NCBI GenBank assembly: GCA_002862705.1
Contig: PKDU01000052.1
Location: 17,772-81,771 of the forward strand
From: Flavobacteriaceae bacterium
GTDB lineage: Bacteria > Bacteroidota > Bacteroidia > Flavobacteriales > Flavobacteriaceae
Reading direction: 5' to 3'
DNA: 64,000 bases
The notes beneath the pieces were generated by a model. It made no database searches. It saw only the letters and a list, made by a program, of their open reading frames with translations, and was not told the origin of the DNA. Positions 8,388-18,347 of the stretch are shown in pieces (position 1 is the first letter of the stretch; every line of letters starts with the position of its first letter). A program made the position numbers and the translations under genes.

Positions 8388-9008
8388 ATGGATACAACAA
8401 TCAAAACCTATTTTCCTGAGCTAAGCGAAAAACAGCTAAATCAGTTTGCGCAACTCAAGCCGCTTTACGACTCGTGGAATCAACAAATAAATGTGATTTC
8501 ACGCGCCGACATGACGCATTTCTATATCCGTCACGTACTCCATTCGTTAGGTATTGCCACAGTGCTGACATTTAAGCCTAAATCCAGCGTATTGGACGTG
8601 GGCACGGGTGGTGGTTTTCCAGGAATTCCACTTGCTATTATGTTTCCACAGTCACAATTTACGCTAGTCGATTCTGTTGGAAAAAAAATTAAAGTAGTGC
8701 AAGCCGTTGCAGATGCCTTAGCACTTGACAATGTCAAAGCGTACCACAAACGCGCCGAAGACCTTACGGGGACATTTGATTTTGTGGTCAGCAGAGCTGT
8801 TACACGCATGGAGCGTTTTGTACCTTGGGTACAACACAAAATCAAAGCAAAAAGCAAACACGCACTTTCAAACGGAATTCTCTACCTCAAAGGCGGTGAC
8901 CTTAAAGAAGAATTAAACCCTTTTCCCAAAGCAAAAACCCATGATTTGGCTGCGCACTTTAACGAAGATTTTTTTGACACAAAAAAAGTGGTGCATTTAC
9001 CGCTTTAA
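8388..9008 (+). CDS. rsmG: 16S rRNA (guanine527-N7)-methyltransferase RsmG
   Basis: A 206-residue class I methyltransferase that puts m7G in the 530 loop of 16S rRNA. The N-terminal helices (YDSWNQQINVISR, then IRHVLHSL) and motif I LDVGTGGGFPGIPLAI are diagnostic of RsmG/GidB. The VSRAVTRMERF segment and KGGDL match later family motifs. Loss of this enzyme gives low-level streptomycin resistance in other bacteria. The gene ends 4 nt inside the convergent pruA. Confidence 0.95.
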   Translation: MDTTIKTYFPELSEKQLNQFAQLKPLYDSWNQQINVISRADMTHFYIRHVLHSLGIATVLTFKPKSSVLDVGTGGGFPGIPLAIMFPQSQFTLVDSVGKKIKVVQAVADALALDNVKAYHKRAEDLTGTFDFVVSRAVTRMERFVPWVQHKIKAKSKHALSNGILYLKGGDLKEELNPFPKAKTHDLAAHFNEDFFDTKKVVHLPL

Positions 9009-10630
9009 TCCATACACGGATAGCGATAATCTTTGGCAGGAACAAGCGTTTCCTTTATCAACCTTGCCGATACCCAACGCAATAGATTTAGCGCTGAACC
9101 AGCCTTGTCATTGGTTCCTGATGCACGGCTTCCTCCAAAGGGTTGCTGCCCAACAACAGCGCCACTGGGTTTGTCGTTGATGTAGAAATTACCGGCGGCA
9201 TGGCGCAACTTTCCAGATGCGTATTCAATAAAATGGCGGTCTTGCGCAATAATGGCACCCGTTAGCCCATAGTCAGAAGTGTTGTTTACCAATTCCAAGG
9301 TGCTTTCCCATTCGTTGTCTTCATAAACATATACCGTGACAATAGGCCCAAACAGTTCTGTTTCCATGGTGGTGTAGTGTGGGTTGGTTGTTTTGAGTAA
9401 GGTGGGATGTACAAAATAGCCCTTGCTTTTGTCATAGGTTCCACCGGCGAGTATTTCGACTTGCTTGTCGGTTTTTGCCTGCTCAATATAGCGCACAAGC
9501 TTGTCAAAAGAATTTTCGTGTATGACAGCTGTTATAAAGTTGTTCATGTCTTCAGGAGATCCAATTGAAAAACTTTTGATGTTTTCAACTACTCCCGCAA
9601 GTGTTTCATCGGCAATGGAAGCGGGGAGGTATATGCGTGATGCAGCTGAACACTTTTGTCCTTGAAATTCATATCCACCTCGTGTGATGGCAGTCACCAC
9701 AGTTTGGATGTCGGCAGTATGGTGGGCAAAAATAAAATCCTTGCCTCCTGTTTCGCCAACAATTCTGGGATAATTACGATAATGCGTAAGCTTGTTTCCA
9801 ATCTGTTGCCATAAATGTTTAAAAACCTCTGTAGATCCTGTGAAATGCAATCCTGCAAACTGTGGGTGGTCCAGTACCATATTGGAAATCATAACTGGAT
9901 CTCCAGAGATGAGGTTGATGACGCCTGGGGGTACACCCGCTTCCTCAAATATATCCATGATGATTTTGGCAGAAAACATTTGATGATCGCTTGGTTTCCA
10001 AACCACAACGTTGCCCATAAGGGCAGGGGCGGCACACAAATTGCCTGCAATGGCGGTGAAATTAAACGGGGTCACGGCATAGACAAAGCCTTCAAGTGGT
10101 CTGTATTCTAGCCGATTGATAACGCCATCTCCTTGAATGGGTTGCTGTGCGTAAATGTCCGATGCAAAAGCAACGTTGAACCTTAAAAAATCGGCAAATT
10201 CGCAGGCAGCGTCAATTTCTGCTTGAAAGATATTTTTGGATTGCGCCAACATGGTCGAGGCATTAATCCTAGCTCGATAGGGTCCTGCAATCAGGTCGGC
10301 TGCTTTTAGAAATACAGCAGCGCGATGCTCAAAAGAAGTGTTTTCCCAATCAGGGCTAGCCGCTAATGCGGCGTCAATGGCTTGGGTTACGTGCGAAGCT
10401 TCAGCCATGCTAAAGCTGCCAAGTGTATGCTTGTGGTCGTGTGGCGGCGCCATTTTTGCACGTTCTTTAGTCACAATTTTTTTACTGCCTATGTAAAGGG
10501 GCACGTCGATAGTGCTGTTGTACAAGGCTGCGTATGTTTCTAATACTTCTTTCCGTTCGGGACTGTTTTTTTTATAATCGAAAACAGGCTCATTTACCGG
10601 TCTTGGAACTGAGAAAAAACCGTTTTTCAT
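9005..10630 (-). CDS. pruA: L-glutamate gamma-semialdehyde (P5C) dehydrogenase
   Basis: A 541-residue aldehyde dehydrogenase that oxidises glutamate semialdehyde, from proline breakdown, to glutamate using NAD+. The catalytic cysteine is in GGYEFQGQKCSAASRIY, the general-base glutamate in IVGETGGKDF, and the NAD-binding loop reads FTGSTEVF. The N-terminal PVNEPVFDY and the length are typical of the stand-alone P5C dehydrogenase rather than the PutA fusion. The proline dehydrogenase partner is not in the window. apaG ends 17 nt upstream on the same strand, so the two may be co-transcribed. Confidence 0.95.
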   Translation of the reverse strand: MKNGFFSVPRPVNEPVFDYKKNSPERKEVLETYAALYNSTIDVPLYIGSKKIVTKERAKMAPPHDHKHTLGSFSMAEASHVTQAIDAALAASPDWENTSFEHRAAVFLKAADLIAGPYRARINASTMLAQSKNIFQAEIDAACEFADFLRFNVAFASDIYAQQPIQGDGVINRLEYRPLEGFVYAVTPFNFTAIAGNLCAAPALMGNVVVWKPSDHQMFSAKIIMDIFEEAGVPPGVINLISGDPVMISNMVLDHPQFAGLHFTGSTEVFKHLWQQIGNKLTHYRNYPRIVGETGGKDFIFAHHTADIQTVVTAITRGGYEFQGQKCSAASRIYLPASIADETLAGVVENIKSFSIGSPEDMNNFITAVIHENSFDKLVRYIEQAKTDKQVEILAGGTYDKSKGYFVHPTLLKTTNPHYTTMETELFGPIVTVYVYEDNEWESTLELVNNTSDYGLTGAIIAQDRHFIEYASGKLRHAAGNFYINDKPSGAVVGQQPFGGSRASGTNDKAGSALNLLRWVSARLIKETLVPAKDYRYPCMD

Positions 10631-10647
10631 AAAAATAATTTTAATGG

Positions 10648-11034
10648 TTAGTTGAGTGCAAACGCAGGGCTTAGCTCAAATTTAGGAATATAGGCGCGAA
10701 ACTTTTTGGTCGATGCTAAATTGATCATGTCGTAGTGTCCTTGCATGGCGCCAATAGGCGAGCTTAGCAAGCAGCCCGACTGATAACTGTAGACCTGACC
10801 AGGTTTAATAACGGGCTTTTTTCCTACCACACCTTCTCCGTCAACAATAGCCGTGGGCTTTAAGGAGTCAAAAATTTTCCAATGTCTAGATTGAAGTTGA
10901 ACCGTGTCTTTTCCGTGATTGGATATGGATATGCGATAGCCAAATGAATAGTGCAAGCGGTAGTTTTTGAAGTAGGTCCCTTCAAAAAATGCGTTTACTG
11001 AAATGCGTATACCTTGTGTAACTTGCTGAATCAT
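10648..11034 (-). CDS. apaG: ApaG/DUF525 family protein
   Basis: A 128-residue single-domain ApaG protein with a fibronectin III-like fold. Family marks include VNAFFEGTYF, YSFGYRISISNHG and the glycine-rich pyrophosphate-binding-like segment VVGKKPVIKPGQVYSYQSGC. Its cellular role is not well defined; ApaG affects Co2+ resistance and Mg2+ efflux in Salmonella. It lies between pruA (17 nt) and the Plug gene (21 nt) on the same strand, so the three may form one transcript. Confidence 0.92.
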   Translation of the reverse strand: MIQQVTQGIRISVNAFFEGTYFKNYRLHYSFGYRISISNHGKDTVQLQSRHWKIFDSLKPTAIVDGEGVVGKKPVIKPGQVYSYQSGCLLSSPIGAMQGHYDMINLASTKKFRAYIPKFELSPAFALN

Positions 11035-11055
11035 AGTATAAAGATAAACATTTTT

Positions 11056-12297
11056 CTATAAGCCAATGTCTTCTGCGTTTGCATTTCCAACGCCAATCAA
11101 TTCATCGCAGCGTGCGCCTATGGGTCTGTAGTAAATTAGCACAGCATATTCGTTTTCTGTAGGCCAATAATTGCCAGAAATAAGATTGTCGTAAGGCGTT
11201 CCGTTGCTGTCTTGACTTGCAAACTTATAGTTGTAAATACCTTGCTTTAGTAATAATGCAGCCTCAAAGCGACCAGAGTCAGGGTTGTAGGTCAGTTTGT
11301 TTTCATCACCCATGATGTGTTGGTTAAAATCTCCAACCACAAAATGCGCTCCGTCAAATAAGAAATCTTCCGCAAAAAGCGAAAATACTACCCGGCTGTA
11401 ATCCGATTCGGTATTTGGATTGCTGCCTTGAAAAGTGTTGATGCGGAAGTCGCCGTTTATGTCGGGTGCATAGGTATAAGGCCTGCCAGAGCGCACCCAT
11501 TGCGGGTTTAAAACAGATATAAATAAGTCTTCACGAAACACACGGGCTACATTGCCGCCTCCACTGCGAATGTCTTGTGTGTCAAAAAAATGATATTCAT
11601 TCCCAGCAGCAAACGTTGTTTCGGGCTTGAAGTTGAATTGCATTTGATTGTTGAGGTTATAGGTGGGCACACCTGCCTCACGCCATGTTTGCCAGCGTTG
11701 GTTTTGTACGATAAACGGCTTTATTTGTTTTTCAGGAAGCCGCACGTTTAGGCCATCTAGATTCACTACAAACTGTACGCTTTGATGCGTTTGAATGTCT
11801 TCAATGCGTTGCGATCGTTGCACACGCACCCCAACTGCCGATGCTTGTTGGCTAACCAAAAACCTTTTTTGCAGCACCAAGTTCCTGCTGTCATCCCAGA
11901 TATTCAGCATGTAATTCCCGCTCTTTTTTAAGCGCGTTTGGGCATTGGGAAGGGTAAGGGTATAGTGAATGTATGGCTGCAAGGTTCCGACGGCATAGGA
12001 TATGTTTTGTATGCGAATGTCATCATAGCCGTCCATATAATCTGCTCGGAACAAATCGGTCTCGTTCCAATGAGCATCAAAGCGATCAATGGTGTAGTAA
12101 TAGGTGCTGTCGTCCGCATTTAAATCATCAAACTTTAGCGTGATTTTTTCGTTCAATCCAACAATAGGTAGCGACGTATTTTGTTCGTTTACGTAAAAAA
12201 GAACCGATTTGATGTGTTCGGGTGGCGCAAAAACACCTAATCCTTGCCCAAAAATGAGTTGACAACCTAGTAGAAAAAGAAGCTTTTGTTTAATCAT
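11056..12297 (-). CDS. Type IX secretion Plug protein (DUF5103)
   Basis: A 413-residue secreted protein with a signal peptide (LLFLLGCQLIFGQ). It has the N-terminal DUF5103 region (PPEHIKSVLFY, DLNADDSTYYYTIDRFDAHW, MDGYDDIRIQNI), followed by beta-rich segments and a late YNYKF...NYWPTENEY stretch. In Flavobacterium this protein was found as the Plug that seals the periplasmic mouth of the SprA translocon. I identify it from remembered family motifs. It is the third T9SS-linked locus in the window besides porT and gldJ-porU-porV. The likely promoter is the TAACTTTG box at 12373-12380, leaving a leader of about 75 nt. Confidence 0.85.
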   Translation of the reverse strand: MIKQKLLFLLGCQLIFGQGLGVFAPPEHIKSVLFYVNEQNTSLPIVGLNEKITLKFDDLNADDSTYYYTIDRFDAHWNETDLFRADYMDGYDDIRIQNISYAVGTLQPYIHYTLTLPNAQTRLKKSGNYMLNIWDDSRNLVLQKRFLVSQQASAVGVRVQRSQRIEDIQTHQSVQFVVNLDGLNVRLPEKQIKPFIVQNQRWQTWREAGVPTYNLNNQMQFNFKPETTFAAGNEYHFFDTQDIRSGGGNVARVFREDLFISVLNPQWVRSGRPYTYAPDINGDFRINTFQGSNPNTESDYSRVVFSLFAEDFLFDGAHFVVGDFNQHIMGDENKLTYNPDSGRFEAALLLKQGIYNYKFASQDSNGTPYDNLISGNYWPTENEYAVLIYYRPIGARCDELIGVGNANAEDIGL

Positions 12298-12372
12298 TAT
12301 TTTAGTGCTTAAAGGTTTTTTTGGCTTGTTTATAGATAAGAAGCCAGCGCGCTCTTTTTATTGCTAATAGGC

Positions 12373-12380
12373 CAAAGTTA
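12373..12380 (-). promoter_or_regulatory. Candidate -7 box for the Plug-apaG-pruA run
   Basis: Reverse-strand TAACTTTG matches TANNTTTG, 75 nt upstream of the Plug ATG. It sits in the 184-bp divergent gap with nqrA. Confidence 0.4.
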
Positions 12381-12453
12381 AACAAACTATTTTACGGTTA
12401 ATAAATTTGTGTAATTATAGGGTATAAGACTTCATTTTTTAAGTACCTTATAT

Positions 12454-12461
12454 TACATTTG
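12454..12461 (+). promoter_or_regulatory. Promoter -7 box of the nqr operon
   Basis: TACATTTG matches TANNTTTG and ends 20 nt before the nqrA ATG. A T-rich block lies where a -33 element would be, but no exact TTTG. Confidence 0.55.
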
Positions 12462-12481
12462 CAGTGCAAAAATAACCACAC

Positions 12482-13834
12482 ATGTCCGCTGACATAATCC
12501 TGAGTAAAGGCCTGACAATTCCCATGAGCGGAACAGCCGATCTCAACATTTCATCTGCCGATTCTGCTGACAACTTTGTCATTTATCCTCATGACTTTCA
12601 TGGTGTTGTACCAAAGATGCTCTTGAGAGAGGGTGAGGCCGTGTTGCAAGGACAGCCGATATTTTATTCAAAAGCCAACCCTGAAATAAAATTTGTTTCC
12701 CCAGTTAGTGGGACGCTAACCAAAATTGAGCGCGGCGCCAAAAGACGTATCATGTCTTTGTCTATTGCGTCTGATGGCAAAAACAAGGCTGTTACCCACA
12801 GCCTAGAAAAGCTCGACAAGCTCGAAGCAGCAGATGTTAAAAAACACTTGCTCGAATCGGGTTGTTGGCCTTTTGTAAAGCAACGTCCTTATGATGTGAT
12901 CGCAGATCCTGACAGTACGCCAAAAGCCATTTTTATTTCCGGATTCAGTACCGCACCACTTGCTGCTGATGTTCCTTTCATTCTCAGTTCACAAAAGGAA
13001 GATTTCCAAAACGGTATAAACGCACTTGCAAAGCTAACTCCGAAAGTTCACCTCTCTGTTGATGCTTCTTCAGCTTCTTTTTTGACTGAAGTTTCTAATG
13101 CAGAAATACACCGCGTAAAAGGGCAGCATCCTGCTGGTAATGTAGGTGTTCAAATTCACCACATTGACCCCGTCAATGCAGGCGAAACCGTTTGGGTTGT
13201 TGGACCAGCTGATGTGGCACGCATAGGCGCTTTCTTTTCAACAGGTATTTTTGATGCTTCCCAAATGGTTGCCGTAGTCGGTCCAGTGGTGAAGTCTCCT
13301 TCCTATTTCAAATCTCGTATTGGCGCAGCAGTTACCCCACTTTTAAAAAAAGCAGGTATCTACGCAGCTGGTCAGGTACGGATTATCAACGGCGACTCGC
13401 TTTCTGGCACAGCAACGCATGCCGATGGTAACCTTGGCTATTACAACAACACACTTACCGTATTGGCAGAAGGAAACCGCTACCGCATGTTTGGTTGGTT
13501 GCCTTTTGTTGGCAGTAAGATATTTAGCATGTCTCGCACTTCCCTTTCTTGGTTGTTGCCCAAGCGTACATACGCATTGGACACCAATATGAATGGCGAA
13601 GAACGTGCGCTGGTTGTCACTGGCGAAATGGAGCAAGTGTTGCCCATGGACATATTTCCCATGCAACTCATCAAAGCGTGTATGGTACAGAACATAGAAA
13701 AAATGGAGGGTCTTGGTATTTATGAAGTTGCGCCAGAAGATTTTGCGTTGGTGGATTATGCCAGTACCTCCAAAATTGAAGCCCAAGCGATTATTCGTGA
13801 GGCGCTTGATTTAATGATAAAAGAAGTAGGTTAA
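12482..13834 (+). CDS. nqrA: Na+-translocating NADH:quinone reductase subunit A
   Basis: A 450-residue soluble subunit of the NQR sodium pump, docked on the cytoplasmic side. The start SKGLTIPMSGTA is typical of NqrA. A biotinyl/lipoyl-like beta-sandwich follows (HDFHGVVPKMLLREGEAV, KFVSPVSGTLTKI), then the larger domain with GQHPAGNVGVQIHH. The C-terminal part carries MDIFPMQLIKACM. It is the first gene of the six-gene nqr operon, with nqrB 9 nt downstream. Confidence 0.96.
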   Translation: MSADIILSKGLTIPMSGTADLNISSADSADNFVIYPHDFHGVVPKMLLREGEAVLQGQPIFYSKANPEIKFVSPVSGTLTKIERGAKRRIMSLSIASDGKNKAVTHSLEKLDKLEAADVKKHLLESGCWPFVKQRPYDVIADPDSTPKAIFISGFSTAPLAADVPFILSSQKEDFQNGINALAKLTPKVHLSVDASSASFLTEVSNAEIHRVKGQHPAGNVGVQIHHIDPVNAGETVWVVGPADVARIGAFFSTGIFDASQMVAVVGPVVKSPSYFKSRIGAAVTPLLKKAGIYAAGQVRIINGDSLSGTATHADGNLGYYNNTLTVLAEGNRYRMFGWLPFVGSKIFSMSRTSLSWLLPKRTYALDTNMNGEERALVVTGEMEQVLPMDIFPMQLIKACMVQNIEKMEGLGIYEVAPEDFALVDYASTSKIEAQAIIREALDLMIKEVG

Positions 13835-13843
13835 ACTAGATAT

Positions 13844-15001
13844 ATGAATTTTATACGCGAACGCATAGATGCAATTAAAAAACCTTTTGGTAAAGGCCAA
13901 AAGTGGGAGCGTTTTGCCCCCGCAGTGAATGCATTTGATACCTTTTTATTTGTTCCAAACCACACCACCCAAAAGGGTGCGCATATCCGCGATGGTGTTG
14001 ATTTGAAACGTACCATGGTAACGGTTATTATTGCCTTGTTGCCTGCATTTGTTTATGGAGTGTACAACACCGGTTACCAATACTTTATCCAATCTGGACT
14101 TGCCTTTACTTTTTGGGATGCCATGCTGCATGGTGCGCTGAAAATCATGCCCATGGTTGCCGTATCCTACGGAGTAGGCTTAGCCATCGAATTTGCTTTT
14201 GCCGTCTATCGTGGACACGAAGTAAACGAAGGCTATTTGGTGACAGGACTTTTGGTTCCCATGATTATGCCAGTAGACATTCCACTTTGGATGGTGGGTC
14301 TGTCTGTGGCTTTTGCGGTATTTATTGCAAAAGAAGCTTTTGGTGGAACAGGAATGAATATTCTTAATCCTGCACTTACAGCACGCGCCTTCGCATTCTT
14401 TGCTTATCCAACCTATATGTCGGGCAATAAAGTATGGGTTTCGGAAGCAAGTAATGTCGATGGAATTTCTGGTGAAACGGTTTTGGGTAGTCTTGCCGCT
14501 GGTAATGACGTTAGCTACTCCATGTTCGATATGTTTGTTGGTGCTATTCCTGGATCCATAGCCGAGACCTCAACACTTATGGTGTTGGTAGGCGCAGCCA
14601 TACTGATACTTACAGGGGTTGGGAGTTGGCGTATTATGGTAGGTGGTGTACTTGGTGCAGCTGCTACAGCTTTCTTATTTAACCTTTGGGGTGCCAATGC
14701 CCTTATGTCCTTTAACTGGACAAATCAACTCATTGTTGGTGGTTTTGCCTTTGGTGTGGTGTTTATGGCGACTGACCCCGTTTCAGCAGCCCAAACAACC
14801 AAAGGAAAATGGATATACGGCCTGCTCGTTGGCGTCTTCTGTATCCTTATCCGGGTATTTAATCCAGCATATCCAGAGGGGGTGATGTTGGCTATTTTAC
14901 TAATGAACGTATTTGCACCAACCATTGACCACTATGTGGTTGAAGGCAATATTAAACGACGCAAAAAGCGTCTCAACGCAACATTAACACCTGCAACATG
15001 A
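13844..15001 (+). CDS. nqrB: NQR subunit B (membrane, FMN and riboflavin binding)
   Basis: A 385-residue integral membrane subunit with about ten helices that forms the Na+ path and carries covalent FMN and riboflavin. Marks include GGTGMNILNPALTARAF and MATDPVSAAQT. The FMN attachment region reads VDGISGETVLG, with Thr212 as the expected FMN site. ApbE sites usually read Dxx(S/T)GA(T/S); here the alanine position is Glu211. The 3' end overlaps nqrC by 4 nt (ATGA). apbE, needed to attach the FMN, is encoded at 19.96 kb. Confidence 0.96.
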   Translation: MNFIRERIDAIKKPFGKGQKWERFAPAVNAFDTFLFVPNHTTQKGAHIRDGVDLKRTMVTVIIALLPAFVYGVYNTGYQYFIQSGLAFTFWDAMLHGALKIMPMVAVSYGVGLAIEFAFAVYRGHEVNEGYLVTGLLVPMIMPVDIPLWMVGLSVAFAVFIAKEAFGGTGMNILNPALTARAFAFFAYPTYMSGNKVWVSEASNVDGISGETVLGSLAAGNDVSYSMFDMFVGAIPGSIAETSTLMVLVGAAILILTGVGSWRIMVGGVLGAAATAFLFNLWGANALMSFNWTNQLIVGGFAFGVVFMATDPVSAAQTTKGKWIYGLLVGVFCILIRVFNPAYPEGVMLAILLMNVFAPTIDHYVVEGNIKRRKKRLNATLTPAT

Positions 15002-15732
15002 ACAGAGATTCGAACAGTTATACTTTTGGTTTTGCTGCTGCCATGGTTTTGGTTGTAGCATCTGTACTGGCGTTTACCGCTAGCTCATTGAAAGACCTTC
15101 AGTCGGAAAATGTCCGCAAAGAGAAAATGCAAAATATCCTTTCTACCATTGGCATTGAAACCAACAGAGAAGGAGCTGAAAAATTATTTAACGATTACGT
15201 CACAGAGCAGCTTGCGCTTCGCAACGACGGCACAGTCGATGAAACGGTGGATGCGTTCTCGGATATAAAACTGGCCATAGAGATCAAGAAAGATGCTGAA
15301 TCGCAACGCTTTCCACTCTATGTCGCATCGGTTGATGAGGCAACGTATTATATAGTACCGCTACGCGGTTCCGGGTTATGGGATGCTATCTGGGGATACA
15401 TTGCCCTTGACGAAGATCGCAATACTATTAAGGGTGCGGTGTTTGATCACAAAGGAGAAACAGCAGGGTTGGGTGCAGAAATCACACAACAGTGGTTTAT
15501 GGATCGCTTTGTTGGCGAAAAAATATTTGACACATCTGGAGATTTGGTTGGGATTTCGGTTTCCAAAACCAATAATGACCCCAATGATACAGACAAAGAC
15601 GACCACGAAGTTGATGCCATTTCTGGCGCAACCATTACGGGCGATGGTGTTTCCGATATGATTATCGAGCGTTTACAACACTATCTGCCATACCTAAAAG
15701 CAACACCTGCAGACCTTGCGTATAACAACTAA
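14998..15732 (+). CDS. nqrC: NQR subunit C (covalent FMN protein)
   Basis: A 244-residue subunit with one N-terminal membrane helix (residues about 11-30) and a periplasmic FMN-binding domain. The ApbE target motif is textbook: DAISGATIT, with FMN expected on Thr212. The FMN-pocket segment GSGLWDAIWGYIAL and GLGAEITQQW are present. It passes electrons between NqrF/D/E and NqrB. The ATG overlaps the nqrB stop, and nqrD starts 2 nt after its stop. Confidence 0.96.
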   Translation: MNRDSNSYTFGFAAAMVLVVASVLAFTASSLKDLQSENVRKEKMQNILSTIGIETNREGAEKLFNDYVTEQLALRNDGTVDETVDAFSDIKLAIEIKKDAESQRFPLYVASVDEATYYIVPLRGSGLWDAIWGYIALDEDRNTIKGAVFDHKGETAGLGAEITQQWFMDRFVGEKIFDTSGDLVGISVSKTNNDPNDTDKDDHEVDAISGATITGDGVSDMIIERLQHYLPYLKATPADLAYNN

Positions 15733-15734
15733 TT

Positions 15735-16424
15735 ATGTCCAAACCAAAATCAAACAAAAAACCCGCAATTTTCTTTGTTACCAAAGAGCGTGAACCGCTT
15801 TTTTCAAAGAAAAATCGCGGTTTATTAAAAGATCCGCTAGACGACAACAACCCCATTACGGTTCAAGTATTGGGTATTTGTTCGGCCTTGGCCATTACCG
15901 TGCAGCTAAAGCCCGCCGTTGTGATGACATTGTCCGTGATTGCTGTAATGGCAGCCAGTAATGTTATTGTTTCCCTTTTGCGAAATGCCATTCCAAACCG
16001 CATCCGTATTATTGTTCAACTCGTTGTGGTTGCCTCCATGGTAATCTTGGTTGATCAAGTATTGCGTGCCTATGCCTATGACGTGAGTAAACAGCTTTCC
16101 ATCTTTATCGGACTAATTATTACTAATTGTATTGTAATGGGACGCTTGGAAGCTTTTGCCTTAGGCAACGGCGTTTGGAAATCCTTTTTAGACGGTGTTG
16201 GTAATGCCGCTGGATATGGATTTATGCTTATACTCGTCGCCTTTTTTAGAGAGCTGTTCGGTTCAGGAAAATTGTATGGCTATCAAGTAATTCCCGATTC
16301 CATTTATGAAATGGGCTACGAAAACAACGGCTTGATGTTGTTATCGCCGATGGCCTTGATTACATTGGGTATTATCATCTGGGTGCAACGCGCACGTAAC
16401 CGTAAACTCATTGAAAAAAACTAG
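15735..16424 (+). CDS. nqrD: NQR subunit D
   Basis: A 229-residue membrane subunit with about six helices, a homologue of NqrE and RnfE. Two cysteines in symmetric half-helices (GICSALAITVQLKPA and LIITNCIVMGRLEAF) are those that share the membrane-buried iron centre with NqrE. The inverted NqrD/NqrE pair forms the core of the electron path across the membrane. The first 40 or so residues are a basic cytoplasmic extension (NKKPAIFFVTKEREPLFSKK). Confidence 0.96.
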   Translation: MSKPKSNKKPAIFFVTKEREPLFSKKNRGLLKDPLDDNNPITVQVLGICSALAITVQLKPAVVMTLSVIAVMAASNVIVSLLRNAIPNRIRIIVQLVVVASMVILVDQVLRAYAYDVSKQLSIFIGLIITNCIVMGRLEAFALGNGVWKSFLDGVGNAAGYGFMLILVAFFRELFGSGKLYGYQVIPDSIYEMGYENNGLMLLSPMALITLGIIIWVQRARNRKLIEKN

Positions 16425-16427
16425 GCC

Positions 16428-17042
16428 ATGGATTTCGTAAACCTTTTTGTTAAAAGTATTTTTATTGAGAACATGATATTCGCCTATTTTTTAGGTATGT
16501 GTTCTTATTTGGCCGTATCCAAAACCGTAAAAACAGCCGTTGGTCTTGGTTTTGCTGTGATTTTTGTACTCTCCATAACGGTACCCATAAATTATTTATT
16601 GGATAACTATCTGCTCAAGCCAGGCGCCATGTCGTGGCTGGGTGAAGATTATGCTGCATTAGACCTTAGCTTTTTGAGCTTTATCATGTTTATTGCCGTG
16701 ATTGCATCCATGGTTCAGTTGGTGGAAATGATTGTTGAAAAATTTGCCCCTGCACTTTACGGTGCCTTGGGTATTTTCTTGCCGCTTATCGCGGTAAACT
16801 GTGCCATTTTAGGTGGATCACTGTTTATGCAGCAGAAAAGTTTTGCCTCAATAGGGGAATCTGCTGTATATGGCTTTGGTTCTGGAATTGGTTGGTTGTT
16901 GGCTATTTTGGCCATTGCCGCCATTCGTGAAAAAATTGCGTATTCCAACGTTCCCGCACCATTGCGTGGACTAGGAATTACCTTTATTATTACGGGTCTT
17001 ATGGCCATTGGATTTATGAGTTTTATGGGAATTAAATTATAA
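16428..17042 (+). CDS. nqrE: NQR subunit E
   Basis: A 204-residue membrane subunit homologous to NqrD in inverted orientation. Conserved cysteines occur in [12 protein letters not shown] and [12 protein letters not shown] and match the iron-ligand positions. The gene starts 3 nt after nqrD and ends 4 nt before nqrF. Length and helices are normal for NqrE/RnfA. Confidence 0.96.
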   Translation: MDFVNLFVKSIFIENMIFAYFLGMCSYLAVSKTVKTAVGLGFAVIFVLSITVPINYLLDNYLLKPGAMSWLGEDYAALDLSFLSFIMFIAVIASMVQLVEMIVEKFAPALYGALGIFLPLIAVNCAILGGSLFMQQKSFASIGESAVYGFGSGIGWLLAILAIAAIREKIAYSNVPAPLRGLGITFIITGLMAIGFMSFMGIKL

Positions 17043-17046
17043 GCAT

Positions 17047-18342
17047 ATGGATATTACTGTCATTATCGCAAGCATTGTTGTTTTCTTAGCCATCACTTTT
17101 GTTTTGGTGGGAATGCTTCTAGGAGTCAAGGCACGTTTGATGCCCTCAGGCCCCGTGAAACTATTTATTAATGGCGAAACAGACGTTGAGGTTTCATCAG
17201 GGAGCACACTGTTATCTACCCTTGGAGACAACAAAATATTCTTGCCATCGGCCTGTGGAGGCGGAGGCACCTGTATCCAGTGTAAGTGTATCGTTAAAGA
17301 CGGTGGAGGTGAAATTCTTCCAACAGAAAAACCACACTTCTCCAGAAAAGAAATTGCCGAAGGCTGGCGTTTGGGCTGCCAAGTCAAGGTAAAAGAAGAT
17401 ATGGTTATCGAAGTTCCTGAAGAGGTATTTGGGATAAAGAAATTTGCAGCCAAAGTTGTCCGAAACTGGAACGTAGCCTCGTTTATTAAGGAGTTTGTCG
17501 TAGAAATCCCTGAAGACATGCACTACGAAGCTGGGGGGTATATCCAAATTGAAGTTCCTGCCTGTGAGGTAGACTTTAAAGATATTGATATTTCAGCGCA
17601 TCCAGAAGAGCATCCAGACGACGCAAACAAATTTAAATTGGAATGGGATAAATTTAAGTTATGGGACTTAAAGATGAAAAACCCGGAACTGGTCGAACGT
17701 GCTTATTCCATGGCTTCCTTCCCAGCAGAGGGAAAAGAAATCATGCTGAATGTGCGTATTGCTACTCCACCCTTTGACCGTGCTAAAAACGGTTGGGCAG
17801 ATGTAAATCCAGGTGTTGCGTCATCCTATATTTTCTCGCTCAAAGAAGGCGACCCGGTAACCATTTCGGGTCCTTATGGTGAATTCTTTATCAATCACTC
17901 CGAAGCTGAAATGCTCTATGTGGGTGGTGGTGCTGGAATGGCGCCCATGCGTTCGCACTTATATCACCTCTTCCGTACCCTAAAAACAGGCCGTAAGGTT
18001 ACGTTTTGGTATGGCGGTCGTTCCAAGCGTGAGTTGTTCTACACAGAGCATTTCCGTGCGTTAGAGCGTGACTTCCCTAACTTTAAGTTTTACGTTGCGC
18101 TTTCCGAGCCTTCTGAGGAAGACAACTGGAAAGTAAAAGACGGGCTTGATGGCGAAGGGGATGGCTTTATTGGGTTTGTTCACCAAGTTGTGATCGATAA
18201 CTATTTAAATCACCACGAATCACCCGAAGACATTGAAGTCTACTTCTGTGGACCTCCACTTATGAATCAAGCAGTTGAAAAAATGGCTGAAGATTTTGGT
18301 GTCCCAGACGAGAATGTTCGTTTCGACGATTTCGGGGGATAA
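17047..18342 (+). CDS. nqrF: NQR subunit F (NADH dehydrogenase, 2Fe-2S, FAD)
   Basis: A 431-residue electron entry subunit. An N-terminal helix is followed by a [2Fe-2S] domain with ligands Cys70, Cys76, Cys79 and Cys111 ([19 protein letters not shown]). Then come the FAD domain ([17 protein letters not shown]) and the NADH domain ([26 protein letters not shown], ending FDDFGG). It takes electrons from NADH and passes them on to the NqrD/E iron centre. It is the last gene of the operon; a strong hairpin terminator begins 6 nt after the stop. Confidence 0.97.
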   Translation: MDITVIIASIVVFLAITFVLVGMLLGVKARLMPSGPVKLFINGETDVEVSSGSTLLSTLGDNKIFLPSACGGGGTCIQCKCIVKDGGGEILPTEKPHFSRKEIAEGWRLGCQVKVKEDMVIEVPEEVFGIKKFAAKVVRNWNVASFIKEFVVEIPEDMHYEAGGYIQIEVPACEVDFKDIDISAHPEEHPDDANKFKLEWDKFKLWDLKMKNPELVERAYSMASFPAEGKEIMLNVRIATPPFDRAKNGWADVNPGVASSYIFSLKEGDPVTISGPYGEFFINHSEAEMLYVGGGAGMAPMRSHLYHLFRTLKTGRKVTFWYGGRSKRELFYTEHFRALERDFPNFKFYVALSEPSEEDNWKVKDGLDGEGDGFIGFVHQVVIDNYLNHHESPEDIEVYFCGPPLMNQAVEKMAEDFGVPDENVRFDDFGG

Positions 18343-18347
18343 CAGCT

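Noticed and set aside
17037..17519. 160-codon reverse frame opposite nqrF
   Set aside because: Ser/Thr/Pro-rich shadow of the ferredoxin domain; no start signal.
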